Source of the DNA: Scleromitrula shiraiana
Lineage: Eukaryota > Ascomycota > Leotiomycetes > Helotiales > Sclerotiniaceae
NCBI GenBank assembly: GCA_028455995.1
Contig: JABELC010000005.1
Location: forward strand, 62,001-126,000
DNA: 64,000 nt
Direction: 5' to 3'
The notes below the pieces were generated by a model. The model saw nothing but the letters and a program-made list of their open reading frames with translations. It was not told where the DNA came from and did not search any database. Made by a program: the position numbers and the translations under genes. Shown here piece after piece: positions 33,678-44,590 of this stretch (positions are counted from its first letter, which is position 1; each line of letters opens with the position of its first letter).

Positions 33678-35265
33678 TTATTCACTATCCTCATTCTCTT
33701 GTCTCAATCTTTCCTCTTCCCATCTCGCCTCTTCTTCCTTATCATCTTGCGTTTTGTGACCTACAAATGTTGCCAAAATTCCCAAGTCATAGGTAATCTT
33801 CAAAGTACCAGCTATCACAAATGCGACCCAGAACATGTCTTTCGCTGCCAACACACCAGTAACAACTGGAGCAAGACCTTGCGAAAAAGTTTTCACTACG
33901 TTGATGAATCCCATAATGGCCGTGCGTTCGTGCGATTGGAGAATAGAGGCGATAAATGCAGAGCGAGGAGCTTGATCCATTGTTGAAGTGCAATGTCGGA
34001 GGATGAGGAATATCATTGCTGGGCCGAGGGTGGATGGAACAGGAATGAGGGCAAGGAATATGGAGGATGGAAGATGTGTGAATACCATCGTCTGAACAGT
34101 GTTAGAAAGTTTTGAAGAGACTGAGGAAGAGAAAGAAACATACCTTAATATTCCCAAGACGTTTCGCTATCGACGAGGCAACTAACATTGAGAGAGCCGA
34201 AATAATACTTGTGGTAAAAAAGAGCGAACCTAACTTTCCTTCTTCGAGATTAAATTTGAAACGAAAGAAATAAGTTACCCAGGACCTATTGGAATTAATG
34301 TCAGAAGTTCATAATAACATTCAGAACAAAACTTACACATTAACTAGACCTGATGCAAAAGAGTCGAGTGCCAACAAAAGACATAAGTTCAGCACAATTA
34401 GTCTACTCTCTTTACTGATATCAGGTAGCCTTGATTTGAAAAAGCCCTTCTTCGTAGAAACCACAGTCTCCGTACCCTCTCCTAGCAATGGGGCGGTTTC
34501 GGGATCTCCAATTCGTGCAGGTTTGGGTTGTGCCTCAACAGCTTGACTGAGTGATATCGAGAGTAGGAATTTCAAAAATCCCAACACTGAATATCCCCAA
34601 AATATCGTCCTATATGCATCAATTTGCTCCCATTTTGCCTGATATCGAAGAAAGTTGATGATCCAACCAGAAGTTATCATTCCAATAGCTTGTCCAGCTA
34701 CACCGATTAAAGCATACCATGTATATATTTCGCCTCGATTTGCGGATGCGGTCAATTGCGCGAGAATTGATTCTTCGATTGCTCGAAATGGGCCAATTTC
34801 ATTTCCGCTATACAAATCGCAACATTAGCCACCAATACTCTCTAACCAGACTTTGCTTCAAGCCATGTTTATCCGAGGGGGTACGCACCTAGGACTGATT
34901 ACACCCAAAACTGCAGCGGCAAGTAATCCCCAATAATTTCCACAAATTGCAAACACAACCCCACTACCCATCATCAACAACGAACCCGCGGACAAGATCG
35001 TTTTCCTTCCCAATCCATCGGCGAATAAAGTTAGGACGAAACTGATCAATGTATCACCGATGAGAGTCAATGTCATGAAAAGACCAATCTTCGTCTTGGA
35101 GATATCGAGAGCAGATAGATAGGTGACAAGTATGATGGTCGAAGCACCGTACGCAAACATTCGGGTGAATCGTTGTAGGCATAGCAATTTGGTATCGAGA
35201 GGGGAGTTGTAAAGGGTTGTTAAACCCAGCTCCGTGAGGATATTCGAGATATGTCTCGATGCCAT
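33678..35265 (-). CDS. Major facilitator superfamily transporter (YCR023C-like)
   Basis: Four exons, 35265-34889, 34807-34337, 34285-34144 and 34091-33678, encode 467 aa. Introns are GTGCGT...TATAG, GTAAGT...AATAG and GTATGT...TTCAG, and the total is in phase. It has about 12 hydrophobic helices. The MFS motif A is LFADGLGRKTIL after the second helix (about residues 81-92). The N-terminal cytosolic stretch DTKLLCLQRFTRMFAYGAST and the loop GVISPSGNEIGPFRAIEES recall the fungal YCR023C-type MFS proteins, whose substrate is unknown. The C terminus is charged (EEEARWEEERLRQENED). It is a membrane transporter; whether vacuolar or plasma membrane is not evident. The gene converges with the TamA-like gene; no functional link is implied. 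Confidence 0.9.
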
Positions 35266-36004
35266 CTTGAGTGCCAGCCAAGATGATGTGGTTTGGGAAA
35301 TGTGCGAGGTTCGATTGGAGTGAAGTGAGGACTTTCAGAATGAAGGGATTGAATGTTGAGATATAAAAACTAGGTGACGACTGCAGTGCTTACCGCCGCT
35401 GACGAACATTGTAATAAAATTACAAGTAAGACGGATCAAACGGCAGAATGGGGGGGGAGTTCATTTATTTATACATACGAGACTTATAATCCCGCAGACA
35501 TTCTCGCACACCATCTGTAGAATACGCGTATATTCAATTGAGTGATTAATTTGATTAATTTGAATCATTTGTTGCTGTTTCTTACATTCTGTAAGTTTGG
35601 AAGAAGAAATGGTTGTTATCACTACATCTGCTACTGGTAAGTTTTACTTCTGGTATGTAGGTCAACCCTAAAAGCTAAACGGCTAATCCATTCTAAATGT
35701 CTATCCAGCCCTGAGCCAGTATACAGATATTCAAACATCTTGATGTGTATTTTTTCTGGGATAATACATTTTTGATCATGTATATAAGACATAGATATCT
35801 ATCTCATTGATAATTATCTCCAACGGTCTCCATATTAATAAGTAGATCGACATGCAATTGATCACCGCCATACTTCAGCCACACTCGCCACAAAGACCGC
35901 TAAGCTAGGTCATAATTTTAAGCGACTGATTGTGATTGCTAATATATTTTTTAAAAAGCTGGAATCGTCATCAAAATCAGCAATCCCTTTCGGACCATGG
36001 TCTA
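35266..36004. other. Spacer between the MFS gene and tRNA-Ala
   Basis: 739 bases, AT-rich, with the promoter of the minus-strand MFS gene and the 5' flank of the tRNA. No open frame of note. Confidence 0.4.
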
Positions 36005-36075
36005 GGGGTCATGGTATAGTGGTATTACGCTCCCTTCGCATGGGAGTAACTCGGGTTCGATTCCCGATGACTCCA
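36005..36075 (+). tRNA. tRNA-Ala (anticodon CGC)
   Basis: A 71-nt intronless cloverleaf. The acceptor strands GGGGTCA and TGACTCC pair fully with a G3-U70 wobble pair, the identity element of alanine tRNA, and the discriminator base is A. The anticodon stem is CTCCC/GGGAG around the loop TTCGCAT, giving anticodon CGC, which reads GCG. The T arm is CGGG-TTCGATT-CCCG. The A and B boxes (TGGTATAGTGG and GGTTCGATTCC) are the internal Pol III promoter. Confidence 0.95.
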
Positions 36076-36086
36076 AATCTCTATTC

Positions 36087-36091
36087 TTTTT
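36087..36091 (+). terminator. Pol III terminator of tRNA-Ala
   Basis: A run of five T starting 12 nt after the tRNA 3' end, the usual RNA polymerase III stop signal. Confidence 0.75.
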
Positions 36092-36757
36092 GAGATTCTT
36101 CAACATATATTTTTGTGTTTTTACTCTAGGGATGCATAGCTTGCGTTCTTTGACAAGTTTTTTTTTTTGATATCGGCGGGATCGGGCTAATTTTGCTGGC
36201 CTTAGTAGCTGTTTATGGGGAGGGCCCATGGGAGAATGAGCTAGACATGGGAAACCGACCCTCAGACCTTTCCCATTATGGCTAGCAGCTTGAGAAGAGA
36301 ACGTTTTCTAGAATCTCTTAAGATACGTATCTTATTTATCTAGCAGGTAGACAACATTCAAGATGGGGTTGTGGCAGATTGTTGTTGTATGGAAAGTGGT
36401 CAAAGTGCTTGCATCCACTATCATATCTAAACAGATATCCCGAGGTCGGATATTAAATCGATGTTCATTACAATCATCAACACTAGTATGGTGACTCACC
36501 GTAGGTTGATACCGGTAACAACTTCCCTATACAATCATGAAAAAGACAATCATAATTACAACAGCAACTAGCTGTATTATCGGAAGGGCGTCGTTATCAT
36601 AGCCTTTCTGATTGGTGACGTTTTACGACTCTCGCTATATATATATATATATACACTGTTCACAACATAAGATGACTTCCCAGATCGTTTCTTCTTCCAT
36701 CGTTCATCTTTCATTACTGACAAACTCACGAACGACGAAGCCCTTAGTTCTACCAAC
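36092..36757. other. Spacer before the GNAT gene
   Basis: A T10 run at about 36159 and a (TA)n tract at about 36638-36652 are present. The last part should contain the GNAT promoter. No gene seen. Confidence 0.4.
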
Positions 36758-37501
36758 ATGTCTTCAACCAAACCAGAATTCTCTGATCCAATCCTCTTCA
36801 ACCCCTCCATACATCGGGCCCTCGTCTCCGCATTCGTCGATCTCCACAAAACAGTAATTCTTGCCCCTCCTTACCCAATCCTTACCTTTCTCTCTCCCAT
36901 CGACGCACCCAAAATCGCCAAAATTGAAAAATGGTGGCAAGATCGTTTCGATGAGATAGAGGCTGGAACTCGTCATCTGTTGTTTATAACTTTGATGCCG
37001 GAACATGGCAGTAAAGTCAAAGTAGCGGGTGTATGCATGTTGAGTACACCATTGAGTGAGACAGGTTCACACAGAGGATTTGTTGAGAAATTTATGGTTG
37101 ATCCGGAGTACCGGGGGCAAGGGCTTGGGAGTAAGATTATGAAGAAACTGGAGAGTGTTGCGCTGGAGAATGGAGCTTGGTTGGTGGTAAGTTTTCCATT
37201 TGAAATCCACCTGCCTTTCGCACGCTCCTCATCTTGTTCATACGATCCTATATAACTTCTAAATACTGTAAATAAATTCTGTTTCTAACACGTTAAGATG
37301 CTTGATACGGATGTAGGAAGTTTGGCGGAGGGTATTTACAGGAAAATGGGATACATTGAGGTGAGTTCATAATCGTATCTAATACGAAAGAAACTATGGT
37401 TAATATTTTATAAGTGTGGAAAAATACCCGAGTATGATGTATGGCAAGTGACAGGAGAATATAAAGAAGAGGTATTTTTCTACAAGAAATTAAAGGTTTG
37501 A
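36758..37501 (+). CDS. GNAT-family N-acetyltransferase
   Basis: Three exons, 36758-37186, 37298-37360 and 37415-37501, encode 192 aa. Donors are GTAAGT and GTGAGT, and all junctions are phase 0. The fold is read as FITLMPEHG and VAGVCMLSTPL for the central strands. Then comes motif A, VEKFMVDPEYRGQGLGSKIM, with the acetyl-CoA pyrophosphate loop RGQGLG at residues 119-124. After it follow LVMLDTDVGSLAEGIYRKMG for motif B and a final strand VFFYKKL. The length fits a minimal single-domain GNAT. The substrate cannot be told; the WWQDRFDEI segment ahead of the core is common in fungal GNATs annotated as acting on small molecules. No neighbouring gene hints at a pathway. Confidence 0.9.
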
Positions 37502-37705
37502 GAGGTGTAGAAAAATAGCTTTGTTTGCAAATTTAGTGATTTCCAAACAAAGAGTAATTACATGCCAAAGGATATCTTTGTTATGATAATGTGTTAGATA
37601 AACATTACGAACATCTAACAGACCTCAATAATTTTTCTTGCAACTATAACTCCGTTCTCGCATCATATAACTTTTTTTATTCATGCGTATTTAATTATCA
37701 TCAGT

Positions 37706-40700
37706 ATGGCACCAGTCAAAGATAACGCTCCCCTTAGGAGAAGGCTTCCGCGAGCAGCCAAGGACAAGACACCAGAAGTTCTCGAGTCTAATCCTAAAAC
37801 CACAGCAAATACCATCAAGAAATCATCTACAACAAATAAAACTACGGCCCCCAAAAAGGCTAATGAAACATCGAGTCCGGTTCGAAAAACAAGAAAGCCT
37901 ACAACATCCGGGGCAAAACCATCCACCGCAAAACCCAAAAAAGGTGCTGAATTGGACAAAATAATTCATCAAGAAGCAACATATCCCAACCCGTTTTCGA
38001 CTGAAAGTTCAAGAAGTAATACTGCTACTCTGTTATCCCAATTAACATCAGGCCAATCATCCGCATCTACAGCCCCCGAAAAGCAGCTACCGAATAAGAC
38101 ATATAAACCTAAATCCGCCAGATCAAGGCATGAATCAACATCCGACAAAAGTGGCTCTCACATCACCATTCCACCACCAGCAATCAAAGATAGAGGAGAA
38201 CAAACTCAACAGCGTTTCGATGCCGAGAAACAACGTCGTGTGAGTTCCTTTGCCGAAGGAAGATTTCCCGATCCTACATTTCCTAGATCGAGCTTTTCCA
38301 TTTCTAGTAGACCGGATATGGCTTCTCCACCATTTAGTGAGGCATCGAGCTTTAGATACTCTCCAGGTTTTGGGGGACCGTCTGGATTCACTTCGAGAAC
38401 AAGTGGCGCCGAGGAGGCGGCAGTATTTGGAGCCCCTTCTTCTCCCAATAAGAGACGATCAAATATTCCAAGTGAACAAGTTACAGGTTCCGAGAAAAAT
38501 TACGTGGATCCTAAAAAATTTTCGGGAGAGAATGCCAATATCAACCCTAACATGTTCTCCCCAGAAAATTTCAATATGAATCCCAACATGTTCGCACCGA
38601 GTTCTAATAATTCCTTCTCGAGACAATTTGGAAACACGTTTCCAACTTCAAATTTCGATGCTACATTTGCTGCTCCTCATCTGCAATGGACACATGGTTG
38701 GGTTCCATCCTGGACGAATTCTCAATTCCAAGACCCTCGATTTGGAAGCTTTCAAAGTAGTCCTTTTGCGGGACCACACTTCCCTTCTGCATCAAATGTT
38801 TATGTGCCACCAAATGTTCCTCCAAATCCTATTTATAAACCATTCAGCAGCTTCAGCGCGTCACAAAGTTTTGCTAATCCGTCTGCTGTGGACAACGCTA
38901 GTACACCTACTACTGAAAACTCCGAGCTTGATATTAAGGAGAGTAAAATGACGAGAGAAAAAACAATTGCCGTTCCAGGGGGGCGAATAGTAAAAGTAAC
39001 CACCACCGTATTCACACCATCAGACGAAGTAAAAAAGGGAAACAAGAAAGTTGGATGGGCGGCAGAAGATAAAGTTGGAATAGTAGTTGTAGATAAGGAA
39101 GGTAATGTTGAAGTCGACGATAGCGAATGGTTAGAATGGCATAACCAAATTGAGAACTGGGAAATTGAAGCATTGCTCAATCGAAGCAGGAGAAATACGC
39201 AGCCAAATAGGAGTGGAGTTACGAAGAAAGCTATTGCTAAGAAGTCTATACTTAAGAGGAGTACACCTGCGAAGAAGGTTACGCCTGCAAAAAAGACACC
39301 GCCAGCGAAAAAGCCAACACCGTTGAAAGCAACCAAAGCAAAGAAAGCTACTCGTAGCCCCGAAAGTCCTCCGACTCCGTACTATTCAAGCATTAGTCCA
39401 AGTGACGTGACAACTCCAAGCGATGTGGTTTCTATAAGCAGTACGAGTCCAACGGGCATTTCGGATACTTCGAATATTGCAGTTCCAACGAGATCAACCA
39501 GATCAACCAGATCATCGGGTACTCGTGACAAATCTAATAGTACAAACAAAAATAAGACTCTCAAGTCTACTTCCCCACAGAAGACAACTCGCGCGCTTGC
39601 GGCACCTAGAAAGACTACCACAGTCAGAATCACTAAGTCTAAAGTGTCGAAACCCACTTCCAAAGTAAAGACTCCCTCTTCGGGCAAGACAAAATCTAAA
39701 CCCATCTCCAAGACAAACACGGCATCACCGCCATCTGATGTTCGTCGATCTCGTCGTTCAATAACCACCCCATCCCGGTATTCTCCACCACCATTCGATA
39801 CAGGGTTACAGAAACCCAGCGCGAAAGAATCCAAAGCCAAGAAATCCGACGTGGAAAAGATCACTCATAAGAATATCGATGCAGCAAAACGCAAACCCAA
39901 GAACCCGGTCGCACCCAAGAACCCGGTTGCACCTACATCACGCATTCTCCCCCAGCCACCCAAACCCTCCCCATCTACGCGTCCCGGTGCAATAAACTCG
40001 CGAACCTCACTCAAACGCCACATCCCCCCCTACCCCACCAAGCTTCCCATCATCCCTCCAACCTCCACCCAACGCCAAAAAGAAATCCAAAGCTTACAAA
40101 ACCGCTGGGAATCCAACCACCGCGACGCCCTAGATGCGGCTAGACAAATAGCCAGCGGTCCCATACCAGAAGCTCTGGAAGCCCTAAATATAATCGATGA
40201 GAAAACAACAACGGCAAGGAAATCGTATCGACAGTTTGCGGAAGCGACGCTAGATATTGGGGATGGTCCGTCACCGACGGGACACAAACAGCAGGAAGAA
40301 GCTATTACTTGGGACGTTCAAGGGATTCTGGAACCGGGTGTTAATCAGCGGACTGTTCAGGCGGCGCAGATTGCAAAGGTGATTGAGATGAGAAAGGGGA
40401 GGGAGGCGCAAGGATCCGTGGATGATTTAGCGAAGGTTTTACGCATTAGAGAGGGGGCGAAGGACGCGTTTAGTAGGTTGAGTTTGGATGGGCAGCAGAA
40501 GGAGAAGAGCACTTTTGGGGATACTGATGGTATGGTTTCGCTGAAGAGGAGTCTGGAGAAAGCGATAGAGACGCATGGGGATTTGGCGGAGAGGGCGGCG
40601 AGTGCGATGGAGAGGAAGAGGGGGGCTAAGGATGCGGCGGAGACGTTTGAGATTGAGATGGGGGTTGTGGAGAGGATGAGGGGGGCTTTGGAGGGGTTGG

Positions 40701-41029
40701 GGGTTGTGAAGGATGGGATGGGTAAGGGTGTTAATAGGGAGGTTCGGAAACGTGCGGGTAATAAGGGGATGGTTAGTTCTGGGCTGGGTGAGAAATTTGA
40801 TGAAGTGTCTGTTGGTAAAGGCAGATCTAGGTTTCTAGTTGCTGAGAAGTCTAGTGAGGTGTTTGGTAAAGGTTCTGGTGGTAAAGAAACATTCGGTTCC
40901 AAGTTCGGTGAAAAGTCCAATGGAGTGTTTGGTAAAGTATCCGGGGTTAAATTCACTGAGAAGGCCAATGAAGTTTCGCAATCTGGTGATAGGGGAAGAG
41001 GGAGAGGCAAGGGAAGGGGTCGCAAGTAG
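37706..41029 (+). CDS. Large basic, mostly disordered protein with histone H1-like Lys/Ala/Pro repeats
   Basis: A single exon of 1107 codons beginning MAPVKDNAP. Residues about 1-130 and 490-760 are rich in Lys, Thr, Ser and Pro. They include H1-tail-like repeats (AKKVTPAKKTPPAKKPTP at about 520-540) and a double APKNPV repeat (about 733-745). The part at about 270-390 is Asn/Phe/Pro/Ser-rich with a PNMF repeat. One short ordered-looking stretch lies at about 415-490: GRIVKVTTTVFTPSDEV, then KVGWAAEDKVGIVVVDKEG and WLEWHNQIENWEIEALLNRS. The C-terminal third (about 770-1050) has heptad-like charged segments suggesting coiled coil, and the end is an RGRGRGKGRGRK tail. Overall charge and repeats suggest a nuclear, nucleic acid-binding protein. 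No domain family is recognised. The coding strand turns from C-rich (39890-40130) to G-rich (40370-40740). Confidence 0.7.
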   Translation: MAPVKDNAPLRRRLPRAAKDKTPEVLESNPKTTANTIKKSSTTNKTTAPKKANETSSPVRKTRKPTTSGAKPSTAKPKKGAELDKIIHQEATYPNPFSTESSRSNTATLLSQLTSGQSSASTAPEKQLPNKTYKPKSARSRHESTSDKSGSHITIPPPAIKDRGEQTQQRFDAEKQRRVSSFAEGRFPDPTFPRSSFSISSRPDMASPPFSEASSFRYSPGFGGPSGFTSRTSGAEEAAVFGAPSSPNKRRSNIPSEQVTGSEKNYVDPKKFSGENANINPNMFSPENFNMNPNMFAPSSNNSFSRQFGNTFPTSNFDATFAAPHLQWTHGWVPSWTNSQFQDPRFGSFQSSPFAGPHFPSASNVYVPPNVPPNPIYKPFSSFSASQSFANPSAVDNASTPTTENSELDIKESKMTREKTIAVPGGRIVKVTTTVFTPSDEVKKGNKKVGWAAEDKVGIVVVDKEGNVEVDDSEWLEWHNQIENWEIEALLNRSRRNTQPNRSGVTKKAIAKKSILKRSTPAKKVTPAKKTPPAKKPTPLKATKAKKATRSPESPPTPYYSSISPSDVTTPSDVVSISSTSPTGISDTSNIAVPTRSTRSTRSSGTRDKSNSTNKNKTLKSTSPQKTTRALAAPRKTTTVRITKSKVSKPTSKVKTPSSGKTKSKPISKTNTASPPSDVRRSRRSITTPSRYSPPPFDTGLQKPSAKESKAKKSDVEKITHKNIDAAKRKPKNPVAPKNPVAPTSRILPQPPKPSPSTRPGAINSRTSLKRHIPPYPTKLPIIPPTSTQRQKEIQSLQNRWESNHRDALDAARQIASGPIPEALEALNIIDEKTTTARKSYRQFAEATLDIGDGPSPTGHKQQEEAITWDVQGILEPGVNQRTVQAAQIAKVIEMRKGREAQGSVDDLAKVLRIREGAKDAFSRLSLDGQQKEKSTFGDTDGMVSLKRSLEKAIETHGDLAERAASAMERKRGAKDAAETFEIEMGVVERMRGALEGLGVVKDGMGKGVNREVRKRAGNKGMVSSGLGEKFDEVSVGKGRSRFLVAEKSSEVFGKGSGGKETFGSKFGEKSNGVFGKVSGVKFTEKANEVSQSGDRGRGRGKGRGRK

Positions 41030-41611
41030 ATGGATACTCTTGGGTCGTGGATATTGATCTTTAAGAATGACACGATATCTATATTTCAAGTTTAATGAAT
41101 CAAGATACTGTTGTCTCAAATTTTGTGCGGCGATGGCTAGAAGGAGCATTGCGGTTCTTATCCCGCAATTTCTCGAAGTATTGTAATTGTTCGTATAGTG
41201 AATGATAATTTCTATCGAGACAATACATTGCAGTACAATGATTGTTTAGCATATGATTGCTACCTGCATGAATACTGAAAATGAACGAAGGGAAAGTAAA
41301 AAAGAAAGACGTTCACGAATACTTGTGTTTTCCTCCGTCATATATTCAAAACAAAGTAATATTGAGAAATGGTATATAGCGCAACGATCGAACCACTTTT
41401 TCATCTAAGAAGAATTTTCTGTTCAACATAGAAGGCCTCCATTACCATTAAAAGTTTCAAGTTACCCAAACCCAAACCTGAATCCATATCCATATCCACA
41501 TCCATATCCCCATGCATATCTATACTCTCCACCCGTGCCCAATAACCAAAGTACAGCCAACCAATTTGAAAACCAAACCACAAACAAACCAAAAAGAACA
41601 ATCTTATTCAT
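41030..41611. other. Convergent 3' spacer
   Basis: Between the stop of the basic protein gene and the stop of the aldolase gene. A (CATATC)n-like stretch at 41485-41515 is the only repeat. 3' UTRs are expected; nothing else is seen. Confidence 0.4.
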
Positions 41612-42778
41612 CTAAAGGCTTTTCTCCAAAAGAATCAATTCCTTAAACCCTTCCTTCCATTTTGCCATCTCAGCAATCGTAGGATGTGGCAACGGAGCAC
41701 GACCAAATCCACCATACCCAAGCCAAGCCTGCATCCCCGCCTTAGTACTCACAACCCCCCCTTGAATCGCAGTCCAATCACCTCTCGCGACGATTTCCTG
41801 CAACTTCTGAGCCTCGGCTACCTTCCCTTCGTGATACAATCTGACGATTTCCATGCAAGATTTCGGAGCAATATTTGCCAGTCCGGCTAAAATCCCATGA
41901 CCACCTCCAATCAAACTCTGCAGTGTGAAATCGGCGCTTCCTCCGAGAACTAGGAATGGTGGGGTGATTGAGGATTCTGGTTCTAATTCTTGTGATTTGC
42001 ATGCAGCGGATTTGGTACCTGCTACTATTCGATTCAATTTACCGGTATTCCCACATGTAAGCTTTACGCCTACGATGTTGGGATGGCCTGATAATTCAAT
42101 TATTACATCTGAAGAGAGGTCCATCCCGGATACAGCACCGGGATAATTATAAATTATTAATGGGATAGGAGATTGATCTGCGACTTTGGTGAAGAATTCA
42201 ATAACCGAAGCGGAAGAGGGTGAAAATAGAGGCGCATAATATGAGGGTGGTAGAACGAGTGCGTAATCACCTCCAGCTGCATCAGCTTCACGACAATATT
42301 GTATCGTTTCTCGAATAGATTGAGCGCCGCACCCAACAATGATGGGAAGATGTTGGAATCCGGCAGAGGAAAGTGCTGCACGCGTTGTAGCAGTGACAGT
42401 TTGACGTTCAGAATGAGTAAGATGAACAGCTTCGCCGTTGGAACCTTGAGTTGTGAGACCAGTCACACCTGCTTTGGCTAGACGAATTGCATGACTAGAG
42501 ATAATTTCCGTGTCAAGTTCTTCGGTAATAGGATCGAAGAAGCAAACTGTAGGGACATACACCCCGGGAACTAATGGACGTATCATGTGCTCGTCTTCTT
42601 CCATAGAAGCATTGCTGAATGAAGAACTGTATGAGAACTCGTTCGTTCGAGACTCTGAGTACATGCTATTTGTGTTGCTAGAAGTTCTCAAAGTAGAGCT
42701 AGAAGGACGAAAGGACATGTCGTGGAGACTTTGCGTAAAGCTTTCGGGAGGAGATGGAGCATCATTGTGGGGTGACAT
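41612..42778 (-). CDS. DapA/DHDPS-family class I aldolase with Ser-rich N-terminal extension
   Basis: A single exon of 388 aa from the first ATG (MSPHNDAP); the frame is open 44 codons further upstream but only to a TTG. Residues 1-70 are a Ser/Thr-rich extension. The TIM barrel follows: GVYVPTVCFFDP (72-83), GVTGLTTQGSNGEAVHLTHSE (104-124) with the Thr-Thr pair at 109-110, LPIIVGCGAQSIRETI, DYALVLPPSYY, IYNYPG with Tyr212, and NIVGVKLTCGNTGKLNR with the Schiff-base Lys239. The family cleaves or forms 2-keto acids with pyruvate. The closest fungal type I recall is the L-threo-3-deoxyhexulosonate aldolase of galacturonate breakdown (LGA1/GAAC). The extension, and the lack of a neighbouring galacturonate-pathway gene, argue for a paralog, so no symbol is given. 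Confidence 0.9.
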   Translation of the reverse strand: MSPHNDAPSPPESFTQSLHDMSFRPSSSTLRTSSNTNSMYSESRTNEFSYSSSFSNASMEEDEHMIRPLVPGVYVPTVCFFDPITEELDTEIISSHAIRLAKAGVTGLTTQGSNGEAVHLTHSERQTVTATTRAALSSAGFQHLPIIVGCGAQSIRETIQYCREADAAGGDYALVLPPSYYAPLFSPSSASVIEFFTKVADQSPIPLIIYNYPGAVSGMDLSSDVIIELSGHPNIVGVKLTCGNTGKLNRIVAGTKSAACKSQELEPESSITPPFLVLGGSADFTLQSLIGGGHGILAGLANIAPKSCMEIVRLYHEGKVAEAQKLQEIVARGDWTAIQGGVVSTKAGMQAWLGYGGFGRAPLPHPTIAEMAKWKEGFKELILLEKSL

Positions 42779-44590
42779 AGTGAATATGAAGTAGATAATC
42801 AACGAATAGATGATCAAAGTGACTTGCAATGAATGTTTCAATGAGAAACTCGAAGATATCAACAGATGATATAAAACTAAATCGAATGTATCGTGAAGGT
42901 TGAACAGCAATAAAGTTCAAATAGGCTGAAGCAAGACAGCACAAAAGAAAAATGATAAAATATCTTGATTCAAAAAAAAAATAAGCAATAGTTGGATGTT
43001 TTCTAGTTAAGTATTATTTTTTATCTTGTTCCTGGTGGCGTATATGGTCGTATAGGAGGCTTGCTTCGCAGGTTGTCATGTAGTGTGGGGGTGGTAAGAA
43101 ATCCAGGATTTGCCCTCGTGGCTCGGCTTGATTTCCCTAGTCGTTTTAGTAAACACAAGACGAAAAGGGAGATACAATATCTATATCTTGCATTGCGGGG
43201 AAGATACTAGTCTCACCCCTGTAGAAGGTATCGTGAGCTTCTTTTTTGTAGACGTCGGCATGGATAGTAAAAAGTGGCATGTTAATATTTCTCTCCCCCC
43301 TAGTTGATAGTTCCCAAAATGATAATGAATCATTTATTATATGCATTGGATATATTTATTTTGCATTCTCCAACCCCCTATCAATTGTTTCTAACGGCCT
43401 TGCAAAGTTAATCAATAAAAGAAGGCACAAAGACCTTCTTGAAAAGCATGTAATTCTCATACCAAGAGAAGAGTGGAAAGGAAAGAGGTATGCCGTTTCT
43501 CCATTTGCATATCTCTGCATTTGAGGCGTTCCTTGTTCCTTCCCTCATTGAATCAACATCACCTATAACAGTTTGTTAGTATGATCGCCGCCTCCATTAA
43601 CATACCATCGATTCCAACGGTCTTCCTCTCTGCCCCCCATTTCCCGGGTACGATGTTGTAACCAATCTATTTGTAACGGGTATATCCGGGAGTCTTCCTC
43701 GGGTGTAGTTGATGCATAAAGCAAAAAAGCAAAAGAAGGAGGTTCAGCGCAATCTCACTCAGCACATCAGCACACATCATTCACCGATATGCACAGCTGA
43801 ATGCGTAGGCATTGTAGTCAAGTCGTACTGGGCTCTAAAAGATACTTAGATATTGACTGTACTCTGCAGTGGTCCGATCAAAATCTCTTCTCTATTTCTT
43901 GTAGATTGATCGTGATTGACTTGAGGTCTTGATTGACTTGCAGGAGCTGCGACATAGAATGTCTGCTGATACAACATAATGACCTCAACCCTTGTTCGCG
44001 GGGTTGATGAATCCTTGTATAGTAATTCATGGAGATCAAGAGCATTCCATGAATGGAATAGTTGCCCAGGTGAATCCAGGATCATGGCGTTGGTATTATT
44101 TTTGAACAGGTGGTTGGTTTGACCGTTTAGGGGATTTCTAGATCTCTCCATAAACTGATTTCAATACCGAGTATATGTCGTACAACGTGGGGGTCCTCAT
44201 AGTCCTCTTAAGTATTTTCTGCTCAACAATGAAGGGGTATGGTTTTTGACGGAGTCTTGGCACCACATGATCTTGGCATATTGAGGCACATCAACATCTT
44301 TAAGGGGGCTTATATCGAATCAATATCAAATCGATATCTCTTAACAATCATTGAGTGGTGAAAAATATAACCATAAGTCAATATGTTACATAATGAGTGG
44401 ACAATAAAAGCATCCAGAGGCGTCTATAAAACGACTGTTTAAGATACCATTAGGCGATTCAGTGGCAGATTTGGTTGTAGACGTTTATAACGACCTGCCG
44501 TGGTACCTGATACATATTTAATACAGTCATCATTCACCAGTGATTGATTAAGAATACAGTGCCAAGTCTTTACTTCCATTGATCTATCGA
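42779..44590. other. Gene-poor spacer
   Basis: 1.8 kb with the aldolase promoter at its left end. The only notable frame is a 101-codon ATG-started ORF (43846-44151, minus strand), without family resemblance. No repeat of note. Confidence 0.4.

Noticed and set aside
36002..36229. A 75-codon minus-strand frame
   Set aside because: It runs across the tRNA-Ala gene on the opposite strand.
43846..44151. A 101-codon ATG-started minus-strand frame
   Set aside because: Reads moderately like protein but has no splice partners, no homology I recognise and no neighbour support.
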